Shown: in pieces, positions 17,220 to 25,630 of the stretch
Layout: the number at the start of each line of letters is the position of its first letter
Numbering within the stretch: the first letter of the stretch is position 1
Assembly: GCA_029942245.1 (NCBI GenBank)
Contig: JAOZTN010000014.1
Coordinates: 1 to 43,380, forward strand
From: B18-G4 sp003648575
Lineage (GTDB): Bacteria > Bacteroidota > Bacteroidia > Bacteroidales > B18-G4
Direction: 5' to 3'
DNA length: 43,380 nucleotides
Notes under the pieces: generated by a model
What the model saw: only the letters and a program-made list of their open reading frames with translations
The model's database searches: none
What the model was told of the DNA's origin: nothing
Translations under genes and position numbers: made by a program

Positions 17220-17789
17220 TTATTTTGCTAAGCTTCTCATATAATTAATAACCATCCATCGATGATCTGCTTTTATCTGTGCACCATGGGCACCCATCAG
17301 TCCCGACAATGAGCCGGTGGTGATGATATGATAGATCTCCCCGTCAGGTTTTGACAGAACATATTCTTCAACCAGTGAAGTAGGCTTGGCTGTGAATTTC
17401 TTACTGGTATACAGGAAGCCATCGCCTTTGCCAAGTACGCCGTGACAGTTGCTGCAGTATATCCTGAATTGCTCCTTCCCGATGGCCAGGTTCTCGTCAT
17501 CCGGCACGATGGGATTGCTCAGCTCAAGGCCTGCCAGCTGCTGATCATCAAATGATTTGGCCTTGTAGGGATAGGGGGTTTGCCCGATGGCGATACTCCC
17601 TTCAGGCGGAAGCTGGTTTGTAATACTATCTGCAAAAACAGGATTCTCCGTATATGCATCATAGGGCTCCGAATAATACATGTCGGGCATGTATGCATAA
17701 CCGGGATGGTTCCTTTCGTGATTACAGGAAGTAAACAATAGCGATGTCATCAACACGACAATAAATAATCTAATAGATAACTTTATCAT
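17220..17789 (-). CDS. actE: Alternative Complex III subunit ActE, monohaem cytochrome c lipoprotein
   Basis: A 189-residue exported cytochrome. The signal ends in a lipobox LLFTSC with Cys22 as the lipid anchor. A single haem motif CSNCH (112-116) is followed by GVLGKGDG, and MGAHG supplies a possible Met ligand. ActE is the mobile-facing monohaem subunit of ACIII that hands electrons to an oxidase or soluble cytochrome. It is 46 bases upstream of actF and 12 bases after actD, in the standard operon order. Confidence 0.95.
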   Translation of the reverse strand: MIKLSIRLFIVVLMTSLLFTSCNHERNHPGYAYMPDMYYSEPYDAYTENPVFADSITNQLPPEGSIAIGQTPYPYKAKSFDDQQLAGLELSNPIVPDDENLAIGKEQFRIYCSNCHGVLGKGDGFLYTSKKFTAKPTSLVEEYVLSKPDGEIYHIITTGSLSGLMGAHGAQIKADHRWMVINYMRSLAK

Positions 17790-17801
17790 AGCAATCAGGT
17801 G

Positions 17802-18359
17802 TTAGTCGTTTTCTTCAGTTATATAACCTTCGGGCTCCTCTTTTTCCTTTACATCAATGGCGCCTGCTTCTTGCAGTATTTTTTTGATCTTCCCGGCTTC
17901 TTCCGCAGTCATGTCTTTATCCTTTTCCACGGTGATAACAAACTTATCGTCAACAGATGCCGGTTCGATCATAACTACTTTTTTCCCGGGTCCGAGCTTC
18001 TGACGGATGAAAAAAGTCATGAAAGTCAGAAAGGTGGCAATATTGATCGTCATTACGAACAGAATGATAATGAACGATAATGAATTCAGAGGCTTGCCAC
18101 CAAACTTCAGGGGATAGCTTATGACGGATGTCCAGTACAGGAAAGCATAGGTGATCAAAACACCGAATACTCCATACATGAATGTCATGTAAGGAATACG
18201 GGTTTTTAATCCCAACACCTCAAATACCTCATGTATGGGGAAAGGCGAGAATACATTTTTGATCTTGATCCCGCTTTCTTTTACTTTTTTGATGGCGCTG
18301 ACCAGCACATCCGGGTCATCATATACGCCGATAATATTAGTCTTACTCATCATTGTCAT
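17802..18359 (-). CDS. actD: Alternative Complex III subunit ActD (DUF3341)
   Basis: A 185-residue protein with a soluble N-terminal part (IIGVYDDPDVLVSAIKKV), two membrane helices at about residues 58-80 and 95-118, and a cytoplasmic C-terminal part. This matches DUF3341, the ActD subunit, which has no cofactor and helps hold the membrane core. The ATG at 18359 overlaps the end of actC by 17 bases. ATGs at 18353 and 18350 are equally plausible, and 18350 (MSKTNIIG) fits the family best. Overlap indicates translational coupling. Confidence 0.92.
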   Translation of the reverse strand: MTMMSKTNIIGVYDDPDVLVSAIKKVKESGIKIKNVFSPFPIHEVFEVLGLKTRIPYMTFMYGVFGVLITYAFLYWTSVISYPLKFGGKPLNSLSFIIILFVMTINIATFLTFMTFFIRQKLGPGKKVVMIEPASVDDKFVITVEKDKDMTAEEAGKIKKILQEAGAIDVKEKEEPEGYITEEND

Positions 18360-19719
18360 TATTTGTCCAACTGGTTTCTTTATTGATTCCTTTTATTTCG
18401 CTGATGGCAATCATCGGGATATACCTGAAGAATAAGAGTACTCCAAATATGAAGATACCAAGTGTGCCGATGAAAATGGCTACTTCTACAGTTGAAGCAG
18501 TATATGATGCCCAGCTGGAAGGCAGGAAGTCTTTCGATAAGGATGTAACTACAATTACATAGCGTTCGAACCACATTCCGATGTTTATAAATATGGAGAT
18601 GATAAAAACAATCGTGATGTTTGTCCTGATCTTTTTGAACCAGAACAGCTGCGGAATAATGGCATTGCAGGTGATCATAGTCCAGAAAGCAATAGTGTAT
18701 TCTCCTGTTACACGGTTCTTCATGAAGGTGAACATCTCATATTCAGCCCCTGAGTACCAGGCAACAAAGAACTCGGTGGAGTAGGCCGTTGCCATGATCA
18801 GACTGATAAATGTCAGAATTCGTGCAATGGCATCCAGGTGTCCTTTGGTTACATATTCCTGGTATTTAAATACCCGGCGTACGATAATCATCAGCGTAAG
18901 CACCATCCCGAAACCTGAGAAAATCGCCCCAACAACAAAGTATGGAGGGAAGATGGTGGTATGCCATCCGGGGATTACTGATGTGGCAAAGTCCATGGCC
19001 ACAATTGAGTGAACGGAAACTACCAATGGTGCTGCCAGTCCACCGATCATCAAAGCGGCTGTTTCAAAGCGCAGCCAGCCCCTGGCGGTCCCTACCCAGC
19101 CAAAGCTAAGGGCACCATAAACGGCTTTCTTGACCTTGGAGGTAGTCTTCTCACGGATAGTTGCGAAATCAGGGATCATCCCGATATACCAGAATACAGC
19201 AGATGCCATCAGGTAAGTGCTGATAGCTACCACATCCCAGAACAGGGGAGAGTTGAAGTTATCCCACAATGGCCCGCGCGTGTTCCAGTAAGGAAGGATG
19301 AAGAAAGCATTCCAGATCCTGCCCATATGCAACATGGGAAAGAGACCCGCACAAATTACCGCCACCACCGTCATAGCTTCAGCAGCCCTGTTGATGGAAG
19401 TACGCCATTTTTGTCGGAGGATAAGCAGGAATATGGAAAAAGCAGTACCGGCGTGGCCGATCCCGATCCACCATACAAAATTGATGATACCAAATCCCCA
19501 GGCTACATTGTTGTTTACCCCCCAGGTACCGATCCCTATTGAAACAGTAGTATACATCGCCCATAGTCCAAAAATGATCATAGCAATGGATACGAAGATG
19601 GCAATATACCACCATGTGGGAGGCCTCTTCGCCTCAAGGGGTTTTAAAACATCCTCTGTGATTTGATGATAACTCTTGTTCCCTTCAACAAGAACTCCTC
19701 TGATACGGCTGTTATACAT
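18343..19719 (-). CDS. actC: Alternative Complex III subunit ActC (NrfD/PsrC-like)
   Basis: A 458-residue integral membrane protein with about ten helices, of the NrfD/PsrC polysulfide reductase membrane-subunit family. It is the main quinol-binding membrane core of ACIII. Typical stretches are FVWWIGIGHAGTAFS and SVHSIVAMDFATSVIPGWH, both conserved in ActC. It follows actB by 29 bases and overlaps actD. Electrons from quinol would pass from here to the iron-sulfur subunit ActB. Confidence 0.95.
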   Translation of the reverse strand: MYNSRIRGVLVEGNKSYHQITEDVLKPLEAKRPPTWWYIAIFVSIAMIIFGLWAMYTTVSIGIGTWGVNNNVAWGFGIINFVWWIGIGHAGTAFSIFLLILRQKWRTSINRAAEAMTVVAVICAGLFPMLHMGRIWNAFFILPYWNTRGPLWDNFNSPLFWDVVAISTYLMASAVFWYIGMIPDFATIREKTTSKVKKAVYGALSFGWVGTARGWLRFETAALMIGGLAAPLVVSVHSIVAMDFATSVIPGWHTTIFPPYFVVGAIFSGFGMVLTLMIIVRRVFKYQEYVTKGHLDAIARILTFISLIMATAYSTEFFVAWYSGAEYEMFTFMKNRVTGEYTIAFWTMITCNAIIPQLFWFKKIRTNITIVFIISIFINIGMWFERYVIVVTSLSKDFLPSSWASYTASTVEVAIFIGTLGIFIFGVLLFFRYIPMIAISEIKGINKETSWTNNDNDE

Positions 19720-19748
19720 AGCTCAATCTTTGATTTTTTAAATCTTTA

Positions 19749-22700
19749 TTAATGGTGATGTTCATCACCGCTTCCGGCAGACTCGTGATCATCAGTAAGT
19801 TGCTGGTTCCCATAAACGGGATAATACTTTGAATAATTCTGCGCTTTCAGTTTGGGATCGACATTACGAATCTTCGTAACATAGTTTACCGATGGCAAGG
19901 TGTGTATTTGCTCCAGTAACTGATAGGTGCGCGGATTCTTCAAGACCTTTGATATCTCGCTATCGGGATCTAACATATTTCCAAATACGATCGCATTACC
20001 CGGACATGACTGCTGACAGGCTGTCTGAACCTCATCGCCACCCAGGTCGCGTCCTTCTTTTTTCGCATCCAGCTTCTTTTCCTGGATACGTTGAACACAA
20101 AGCGAGCATTTCTCAACCACACCCCTCGAGCGTACTGTAACATCAGGGTTGAGCACCAGCTTCTCCTGTTCGCTGTTCATGTTATAGTCAAAATCATCAT
20201 TGTCCTGGAAGTTGAACCAGTTAAAACGGCGTACTTTGTAAGGACAGTTGTTCATACAATACCGGGTTCCGATACAGCGGTTATAGATCATCTGGTTGAG
20301 TCCTTCATCGCTGTGTGGTGTGGCAGCTACCGGACAAACATTTTCACATGGTGCATTATCACAATGCTGGCACATAACGGGCTGATGAACCACTTCCGGG
20401 TTTTCGGCCAGGTCGCTGTAGTAGCGATCGATACGGATCCAGTGCATGATACGCCTGTTTCGAACCTGTTCTTTACCAATGACAGCCACATTATTTTCAG
20501 CCTGGCAGCTAATCACACAGTTGCTGCAACCAGTACATGCATGCAGATTGATGGCCATGCCCCAATGGAAGCCTTCAAACTTCGGAATATCGTAGAGTGT
20601 TGCATTCTGATTTGCAATATTAGTATGCATCTCGTTCCCAGCATTGGGATCTTTTTTCCACTGTTCCAGGGTTGTTTCGCGGACGATAGCCCTGCCTTCC
20701 ATGGTATTGTGTGACTGCGTTCTGGCGAGCGGATAAGTTGATCCAGTCGCTTCGATCTGAACAGCTTTTCCTGACAGATTGTGATAGCCTTCGGCAGTAT
20801 TACACAGGAAGTATGCATTCTTTCCGAGTCCGTTGGCCACTTTTCCTTCACTTTGGCGGCCATACCCGAGGGCAATGGCAACCGTGCCGTAGGCCTGTCC
20901 GGGTTGAACAAGTACCGGGAGCTCTATCTTTCCGTCGATGGAAACAACATCTTCGGTTTCCCATCCTTTTTCTTCAGCAAAGGCAGGTCCAACACACAGG
21001 TAGTTGTCCCAGGTAGCCAGGCTTACCGGGTCGGGAAGTTCCTGCAACCAGGGATTGTTGGCGTAATCTCCGGTACCGATACCAACTTTTTCATACAGCA
21101 CCATTTCGATGCCGCTCTCTGCACCAGCTCTGGCTTTAAGCTCAGATGGATTAAATGCCGCTTGTGAGGCTTCTTCTATCTCCATGTTGAATATGCCATG
21201 CTGGATGGATTGGTTCCAGAAGTCAACAAAAAGTAATTTTTCTGATTGTTTTGGGAAGAAGTTATTTTCCCAATATGCCGACATATAATTCCTGTAGTCG
21301 GTGTCTTTACCGATCCATTTCAGGAGGCTCGATTGAAACTGCCTGGTTTTAAAGATCGGGTTGATGGTGGGCTGCTGTGTGCTGATATAGCCTGTGATGG
21401 CTTCAGCATCATCCCATGATTCCAGGTAATGGTTTACCGGACATACATATTCACAGAGCGATGCGGATTCATCCATCTGACCACTAAATGAAAGTGTGAA
21501 CCCGACCTTTTTTATGCCTGCAGTGAATTTCTCCTGATCAACATAGCTGTAAGCAGGATTCACATTAAACATCATCAGACCGGCCACTGTTCCATTATTC
21601 ATCTCATCAACCAGCCTGGTCATATCTGCATCAGATCCCTGCCTGATATTGATTGACCTGTTCAGGTTGATAGTATGGCCGTAGTTGCCGAGCAGGTAGT
21701 TAATACCATTTACGATCAACTGAATGTTGAGGTCGTTGGTGCCGGAAACCAGCAATGATTTGCCTTTATTTTTCAACAACTCATGTGCCAGTGAATGAAC
21801 ATCCACTTTCGATGCAGGAGCTGAATATGTTGTTGCGCCTTCCGCCCTGGCAATCTCATTATACAGCTTGAGCAGCACAATGCCTTCTTCAGAAGGTTTG
21901 ATGGGCACCCGGATATCGGCATTGGAGCCGGTTAGCGACATATTTGATTCGTACTGGATATGCTGGGAGATGCTTGTTTGCCCGTTCATCAGGTTGCGGC
22001 CTTTTGAATACTGCTTGGTAAAGCTAACCGGAAGCAGCCAGTTGCCGTGGAAATCAGCATTAAAACCAACAATAAGCTCAGCTTTGTCGAATTTGTATTC
22101 CGGTATGGCTCTTTTGCCAAATGAAATATTGTTGGCATCCAGCATCCCTGATGATGAAACCTCATCATAGGTCATCCATTCAATATTCGGATATTTCTCA
22201 GTGAATTCGGTGATCAGCTGGCGCGTGCTGGGGCTGATGATGGTGGAGGTCAGCAGTACCACTTTTTCATTGGCGGCTGCCATGGCCGTTAGCTGCTGAT
22301 GTACATCAGTATCAATATCATCCCAGCTTATATCTGATTGATTCTTTTTTGGTCCGTGCAGGCGTGAAAGGTCATACAGATTCAATACTGAAGCCTGTAC
22401 CCTTGCCTGGGTGCCACCCTGGGTGATCAGAGAATGGGTGTTTCCTTCTATCTTGATCGGCCGGCCTTCCCGGGTCTTAACCAGTACGCTGCAATAATCA
22501 TGTCCATCGAAAAAGGTAGATGCATAATAGTTTGCCTGGCCCGGGATGATCTCTTCTGGCTGGCTTATATACGATATAGCCTTCCTCACAGGGGTTTCAC
22601 AACTTGCTGCAATGGCAGCATATCCTACTGAGAATCCCAGCATCTTCAGGAAACTGCGACGACTGGTATGGTTGGAATCTTTGTCTTCCAGCCCGTCAAT

Positions 22701-22802
22701 ATTGAACTCAGGCATCCGTTCCTGTTCAATTTCAGCATCCGGCAGGTCTTTCGACCTTATTATTTCCTGGTATTCTTCAATGCTTTGCCAATATTTTTTC
22801 AT
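19749..22802 (-). CDS. actB: Alternative Complex III subunit ActB (molybdopterin-like plus 4-cluster ferredoxin)
   Basis: A 1017-residue periplasmic iron-sulfur subunit. The N-terminus has a twin-arginine motif SRRSFLKMLG (Arg48, Arg49), followed by a hydrophobic segment and AASC with Cys68. That looks like a Tat-exported lipoprotein, although the first 45 residues are an unusually long leader. The middle is a molybdopterin-oxidoreductase-like domain that in ACIII holds no molybdenum. Residues 756 to about 935 contain four clustered Cys motifs (CTGCSNCVISC, CQHCDNAPCENVCP, CIGTRYCMNNCP and CSLC...CQQSCP) for Fe-S clusters. It ends in HHH and follows actA by 47 bases. Confidence 0.96.
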   Translation of the reverse strand: MKKYWQSIEEYQEIIRSKDLPDAEIEQERMPEFNIDGLEDKDSNHTSRRSFLKMLGFSVGYAAIAASCETPVRKAISYISQPEEIIPGQANYYASTFFDGHDYCSVLVKTREGRPIKIEGNTHSLITQGGTQARVQASVLNLYDLSRLHGPKKNQSDISWDDIDTDVHQQLTAMAAANEKVVLLTSTIISPSTRQLITEFTEKYPNIEWMTYDEVSSSGMLDANNISFGKRAIPEYKFDKAELIVGFNADFHGNWLLPVSFTKQYSKGRNLMNGQTSISQHIQYESNMSLTGSNADIRVPIKPSEEGIVLLKLYNEIARAEGATTYSAPASKVDVHSLAHELLKNKGKSLLVSGTNDLNIQLIVNGINYLLGNYGHTINLNRSINIRQGSDADMTRLVDEMNNGTVAGLMMFNVNPAYSYVDQEKFTAGIKKVGFTLSFSGQMDESASLCEYVCPVNHYLESWDDAEAITGYISTQQPTINPIFKTRQFQSSLLKWIGKDTDYRNYMSAYWENNFFPKQSEKLLFVDFWNQSIQHGIFNMEIEEASQAAFNPSELKARAGAESGIEMVLYEKVGIGTGDYANNPWLQELPDPVSLATWDNYLCVGPAFAEEKGWETEDVVSIDGKIELPVLVQPGQAYGTVAIALGYGRQSEGKVANGLGKNAYFLCNTAEGYHNLSGKAVQIEATGSTYPLARTQSHNTMEGRAIVRETTLEQWKKDPNAGNEMHTNIANQNATLYDIPKFEGFHWGMAINLHACTGCSNCVISCQAENNVAVIGKEQVRNRRIMHWIRIDRYYSDLAENPEVVHQPVMCQHCDNAPCENVCPVAATPHSDEGLNQMIYNRCIGTRYCMNNCPYKVRRFNWFNFQDNDDFDYNMNSEQEKLVLNPDVTVRSRGVVEKCSLCVQRIQEKKLDAKKEGRDLGGDEVQTACQQSCPGNAIVFGNMLDPDSEISKVLKNPRTYQLLEQIHTLPSVNYVTKIRNVDPKLKAQNYSKYYPVYGNQQLTDDHESAGSGDEHHH

Positions 22803-22849
22803 ATTGATTGAGAGTTATTATCGTTCCTTCAGGATGAATTATTCGGTTT

Positions 22850-24025
22850 CTAATAGTGACATTTCTGACAATCGTTACCGCCGATCTTGTTCACGGTAAT
22901 CTTCGAAATTTCACCGCTTTTTACTTTTTCGTGCATGTCTTTATAGCGGGCGTAGAAATCATTGTCGAAGAATTGTACTTCTGTTTTCCGGTGACAACTG
23001 ATACACCATCCCATACTCAGATCATGGATCTGCATGATGCGGTCCATACCTGCTACATCACCATGACATTCTTCACAGTCGACCTTACCCACCTTGACGT
23101 GCTGGGCGTGATTAAAATACACGTGGTCGGGGAGGTTGTGCACTTTTATCCAGTGCACGGGTTTCCCACTTTCTATGGATGCATAGATCTTGGCAATCTC
23201 TTCAGCTCCTGTGTGCGTGCCTGACCTTACTACATTATGGCAGTTCAGGCAAAGCTGCATAGGAGGGATACCTGCATGCCTGCTGTCATTTACTGTGAAG
23301 TGACAGTACTGGCAATCTATTTTATTGTCGGTGGCATGTACTTTATGTGAAAAGGCGATCGGCTGGTCGGGTGAATAATACTGTTGCCTTCCAAGAGACT
23401 GTGCCTCTTTTACAACCACTTCCCCGATGATAACAAGAGAGATAATGATCACCATGATATGGAGAACCTTAGCCTTGATCAGGCGGGTAATTATGAGGTC
23501 GAACAATGCGATAAGGATCAGAGCCAGGCTAATATAAAATGAGATCTGTGCATTGGCATAAGGATCATTTTTCTCAGCCATGAACTCATCAATAGCCTGT
23601 TGTTCGGTAGGATCCTCCGATACAGCTTCTGCCGTGGGGGAGACAGCAGCATTTGGATCATAGTTGGTGATATAATCCAACAATACATCCAGTTGCTCAT
23701 CACTCAGGTCGTTAGGTGGCATTGGGATCTTATTATATGCTTCGAATTGCTTCACGGCATATTCATCACCCCCGGCTATCACCTCTTGCGAGTTCCTGAT
23801 AAAAGGTTTTAACCATTCTCTGTCCAGCCTATCGGTAACATCCTGGAGATCGGGACCAATGAGTTTGCCCTTACCAATGGTATGGCATGCCGAGCAAACC
23901 TGGAAGAGCTGTTGCCCATCGTCCTGTGCCTGAACCTTAAATCCAAATAAACTGATCAGGATCAGAAGAGCTGAAATGATTGAAAGAAAACGTTTTCCCC
24001 GAGTCTTTCTGAATGACTTATACAT
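22850..24025 (-). CDS. actA: Alternative Complex III subunit ActA, six-haem form
   Basis: The multihaem cytochrome of ACIII. From the preferred ATG at 24025 it is 391 residues, with a signal-anchor helix. A monohaem domain (CSACHTIGKGKLIGPDL) follows, then one or two membrane helices, then a pentahaem domain with CQYCH, CLNCH, CEECH, CISCH and a C-terminal CQKCHY. An in-frame ATG at 24052 would add nine residues before the basic MYKSFRKTRGKR start, which looks like a proper signal start. Rhodothermus ActA is described as pentahaem, so the N-terminal domain is an extra haem. It passes electrons from ActB towards ActE or the oxidase. Confidence 0.94.
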   Translation of the reverse strand: MYKSFRKTRGKRFLSIISALLILISLFGFKVQAQDDGQQLFQVCSACHTIGKGKLIGPDLQDVTDRLDREWLKPFIRNSQEVIAGGDEYAVKQFEAYNKIPMPPNDLSDEQLDVLLDYITNYDPNAAVSPTAEAVSEDPTEQQAIDEFMAEKNDPYANAQISFYISLALILIALFDLIITRLIKAKVLHIMVIIISLVIIGEVVVKEAQSLGRQQYYSPDQPIAFSHKVHATDNKIDCQYCHFTVNDSRHAGIPPMQLCLNCHNVVRSGTHTGAEEIAKIYASIESGKPVHWIKVHNLPDHVYFNHAQHVKVGKVDCEECHGDVAGMDRIMQIHDLSMGWCISCHRKTEVQFFDNDFYARYKDMHEKVKSGEISKITVNKIGGNDCQKCHY

Positions 24026-24078
24026 AAAAAATTGATTTAATATGAAAGACAATTTCTATTGATCATATAAAAATAAGA

Positions 24079-24116
24079 AAAACCTAGGTTGAGAATTCTG
24101 ACCACCGGTCAACCTA
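24079..24116 (-). promoter_or_regulatory. actA: Candidate ACIII promoter overlapped by an inverted-repeat operator
   Basis: Reading the minus strand, TTG at 24112-24110 and TAGGTTTT at 24086-24079 are separated by 23 bases. This fits the Bacteroidota -33/-7 pattern (TTG, 17-23 bases, TAnnTTTG) with one mismatch. The same stretch holds an 8-bp inverted repeat TAGGTTGA (24085-24092) and TCAACCTA (24109-24116), a nested TGACC-ACC-GGTCA palindrome (24099-24111), and a 10-base palindrome AACCTAGGTT (24081-24090). AACCTA recurs 30 bases apart, about three helical turns. A dimeric regulator bound here would cover the core promoter. Translation of actA starts 54 bases beyond. Confidence 0.45.
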
Positions 24117-24304
24117 CCCTCATAGAAGAGCATTTTATAAAAAAAAATGCCAGGTACTCCGCGGTTTTTGCGGCGTATCCGGCTCGATATTTCCGGCAAT
24201 AATGTTGCTGGTATTGCTCTTGATTTCTCCTATTCCCACTACAAATACAATGTTAGTTAAAAATGCAATGGTAAAAATATATTGAAAAAAGAGAAGATAC
24301 AAAG

Positions 24305-24328
24305 ATTCAGGTAGTGAAATACCTGAAT
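24305..24328 (-). terminator. Terminator-like hairpin after the htpG-lemA-TPM unit
   Basis: A perfect 9-bp stem (24305-24313 ATTCAGGTA with 24320-24328 TACCTGAAT) has loop GTGAAA. On the minus strand it is followed by a pyrimidine-rich, T-rich stretch (CTTTGTATCTTCTCTTTTTT). It lies 39 bases past the TPM gene stop. The stem is not very GC-rich and the T-run is delayed, so terminator activity is likely but not certain. Confidence 0.5.
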
Positions 24329-24366
24329 ATGAGGTGATTTATAAGGGTTCTAAATAAGTTAGGTAA

Positions 24367-25164
24367 TTACCAGCTTCCACCGGCACCACCACCGCCGAAG
24401 CCACCACCGCCGAAGCCGCCAAAGCCACCGCCTCCGCCACCACCACCAAATCCGCCGCCGGATGAGCCACCCCAGCCTCCGCTGCTGCCGCCCACCATAG
24501 AGCCGAGCCAGAAAGCGGTCCATGGCGACATGTTTTTGCTGCCAATGGTCTTTGCACGGCGTGAAGCCCGATTGATAAGTATGAAGATAATAATGAAGAT
24601 GATAAATGGTATATAGGCGAACCAGCCTGCAGACTTGCTGCCGGTATATTCATCGGAGCTATATTCGCCGGCTGCCAGTTCCATCAGAACTGTTGTGCCT
24701 GCATCTAGGCCTCCATAGTAGTCGTATTGTTTGAAATAAGGGATCATCTCATAGTCGACGATCTGCCCCGCTGTAAAATCAGGAATGGCACCACCAAGGC
24801 CATAGCCAACAGAAATGAATGCATCTCCACGATCATTGCCTACCTTGGGTTTGATCACTACTACAACACCATTGTCAAATTCGCGCTGTCCTACACCCCA
24901 TTTATCTCCAATGCCGCTTGCATATTGCTCAATATCATAGCCAGCAAGGTCGTTTGTAAGAATTACCAGGATCTGGTTCGAGCTTGTATCATTAAAATGG
25001 ACGAGCTTGTTTTCCAGTGCCCGTACTTCATTTGCTGAGAGGGTACCCGTATAATCCACTACCAGACGGGGAGGGGTAGGCCTGTCGGGAAGATCCTGAG
25101 CTTTTATGGATGTAACACCAAAAAGCAGTATGAAAAAAGGTATAATGTATTTAATTGCTTTCAT
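24367..25164 (-). CDS. TPM-domain (YgcG-like) secreted or membrane protein with Gly-rich tail
   Basis: A 265-residue protein. A signal peptide ends near KAQ (residue 23). The TPM domain covers about residues 30-160, with VVDYTGTLSANEVRALENKL at its start and VVVIKPKVGNDRGDAFISVG in its core. A membrane helix is at about 185-203. The last 37 residues are almost only Gly, Phe and Ser (GGGFGGGGGGGGFGGFGGGG) and end in GGSW, as in YgcG homologues. These proteins usually accompany LemA, as here. The function is unclear: a phosphatase activity was reported for a plant homologue, and membrane quality control is suggested by context. Confidence 0.88.
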   Translation of the reverse strand: MKAIKYIIPFFILLFGVTSIKAQDLPDRPTPPRLVVDYTGTLSANEVRALENKLVHFNDTSSNQILVILTNDLAGYDIEQYASGIGDKWGVGQREFDNGVVVVIKPKVGNDRGDAFISVGYGLGGAIPDFTAGQIVDYEMIPYFKQYDYYGGLDAGTTVLMELAAGEYSSDEYTGSKSAGWFAYIPFIIFIIIFILINRASRRAKTIGSKNMSPWTAFWLGSMVGGSSGGWGGSSGGGFGGGGGGGGFGGFGGGGFGGGGAGGSW

Positions 25165-25172
25165 GGCATTTG

Positions 25173-25619
25173 CTAGTTTTCCCCAAAGGAGATCTCGTCC
25201 GATAATTCATTTACATCATCTGTTTGATATGGAAAGTGCTTCTTCAGGTATGCACCCGTTTTGGTGATCCCATCGACCAGGCCATCGGTGAACTTCTCTT
25301 CCCTGAAGGCATCCAGCATCTCTGCTTTGAGCTCATCCCAGAAATCATCCGGCACCACTTCGTTGATGCCCTCATCGCCGATCACGGCAAACTTGCGGTT
25401 CTTTACTGCCAGGTAGAATAAAACCCCATTTCGTAGTTCTGTTTTATGGATCTTGAGCTTCTTGAATACGTTCAAAGCCTTGTCCATCACCTCACCTTTG
25501 CATTTGGAGTCGATATGTACCCTGATCTCGCCGCTGGTATCCAACTCGGCGTTCATGATAGCCTGTTTGATATCATCACGCTGTTCGCGTGTGAAAAAAT
25601 CCTGTGCTGATTTTGACAT
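25173..25619 (-). CDS. TPM-domain protein, short cytoplasmic form
   Basis: A 148-residue protein without a signal peptide or membrane helix. It has the TPM fold pattern: SAQDFFTREQRDDIKQAI, then TSGEIRVHIDSKC, then LRNGVLFYLAVKNRKFAVIG and an amphipathic helical end. It is a paralogue of the longer TPM protein immediately downstream (8 bases apart) and follows lemA by 11 bases. The lemA-TPM-TPM trio is a recurrent arrangement. No catalytic residues can be pointed to. Confidence 0.85.
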   Translation of the reverse strand: MSKSAQDFFTREQRDDIKQAIMNAELDTSGEIRVHIDSKCKGEVMDKALNVFKKLKIHKTELRNGVLFYLAVKNRKFAVIGDEGINEVVPDDFWDELKAEMLDAFREEKFTDGLVDGITKTGAYLKKHFPYQTDDVNELSDEISFGEN

Positions 25620-25630
25620 CTTCCTTTGTA

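Larger units (their letters stand above)
24053..24366. other. 314-base intergenic region between the TPM gene and actA
   Basis: The act promoter/operator candidate lies at 24079-24116. A block with stronger GC content follows at 24150-24215 and can form two adjacent hairpins: an imperfect stem 24153-24162 with 24170-24180, and 24193-24199 with 24205-24211. Frames are open through this block on both strands. A plus-strand frame from ATG 24147 to 24260 has 37 codons (MPGTPRFLRRIRLDISG...). A minus-strand frame from TTG 24302 to 24135 has 55 codons, with a hydrophobic start and the end PDTPQKPRSTWHFFL. Neither is recognised. A run of nine A is at 24139-24147. Confidence 0.4.

Noticed and set aside
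20091..20714. A 207-codon plus-strand open frame opposite actB
   Set aside because: It lies wholly inside the coding sequence of a clear conserved gene and has no recognisable family features. It is a shadow of the codon bias on the other strand.
24130..24150. GCATTTT/AAAATGC hairpin as a terminator
   Set aside because: The stem is nearly all A-T and lacks a following T-run on either strand. It is more likely a by-product of the A-run.
24367..24480. GGC/GCC-rich stretch as a DNA tandem repeat
   Set aside because: It encodes the Gly-rich tail of the TPM protein. The repeat is irregular and explained by the protein sequence.
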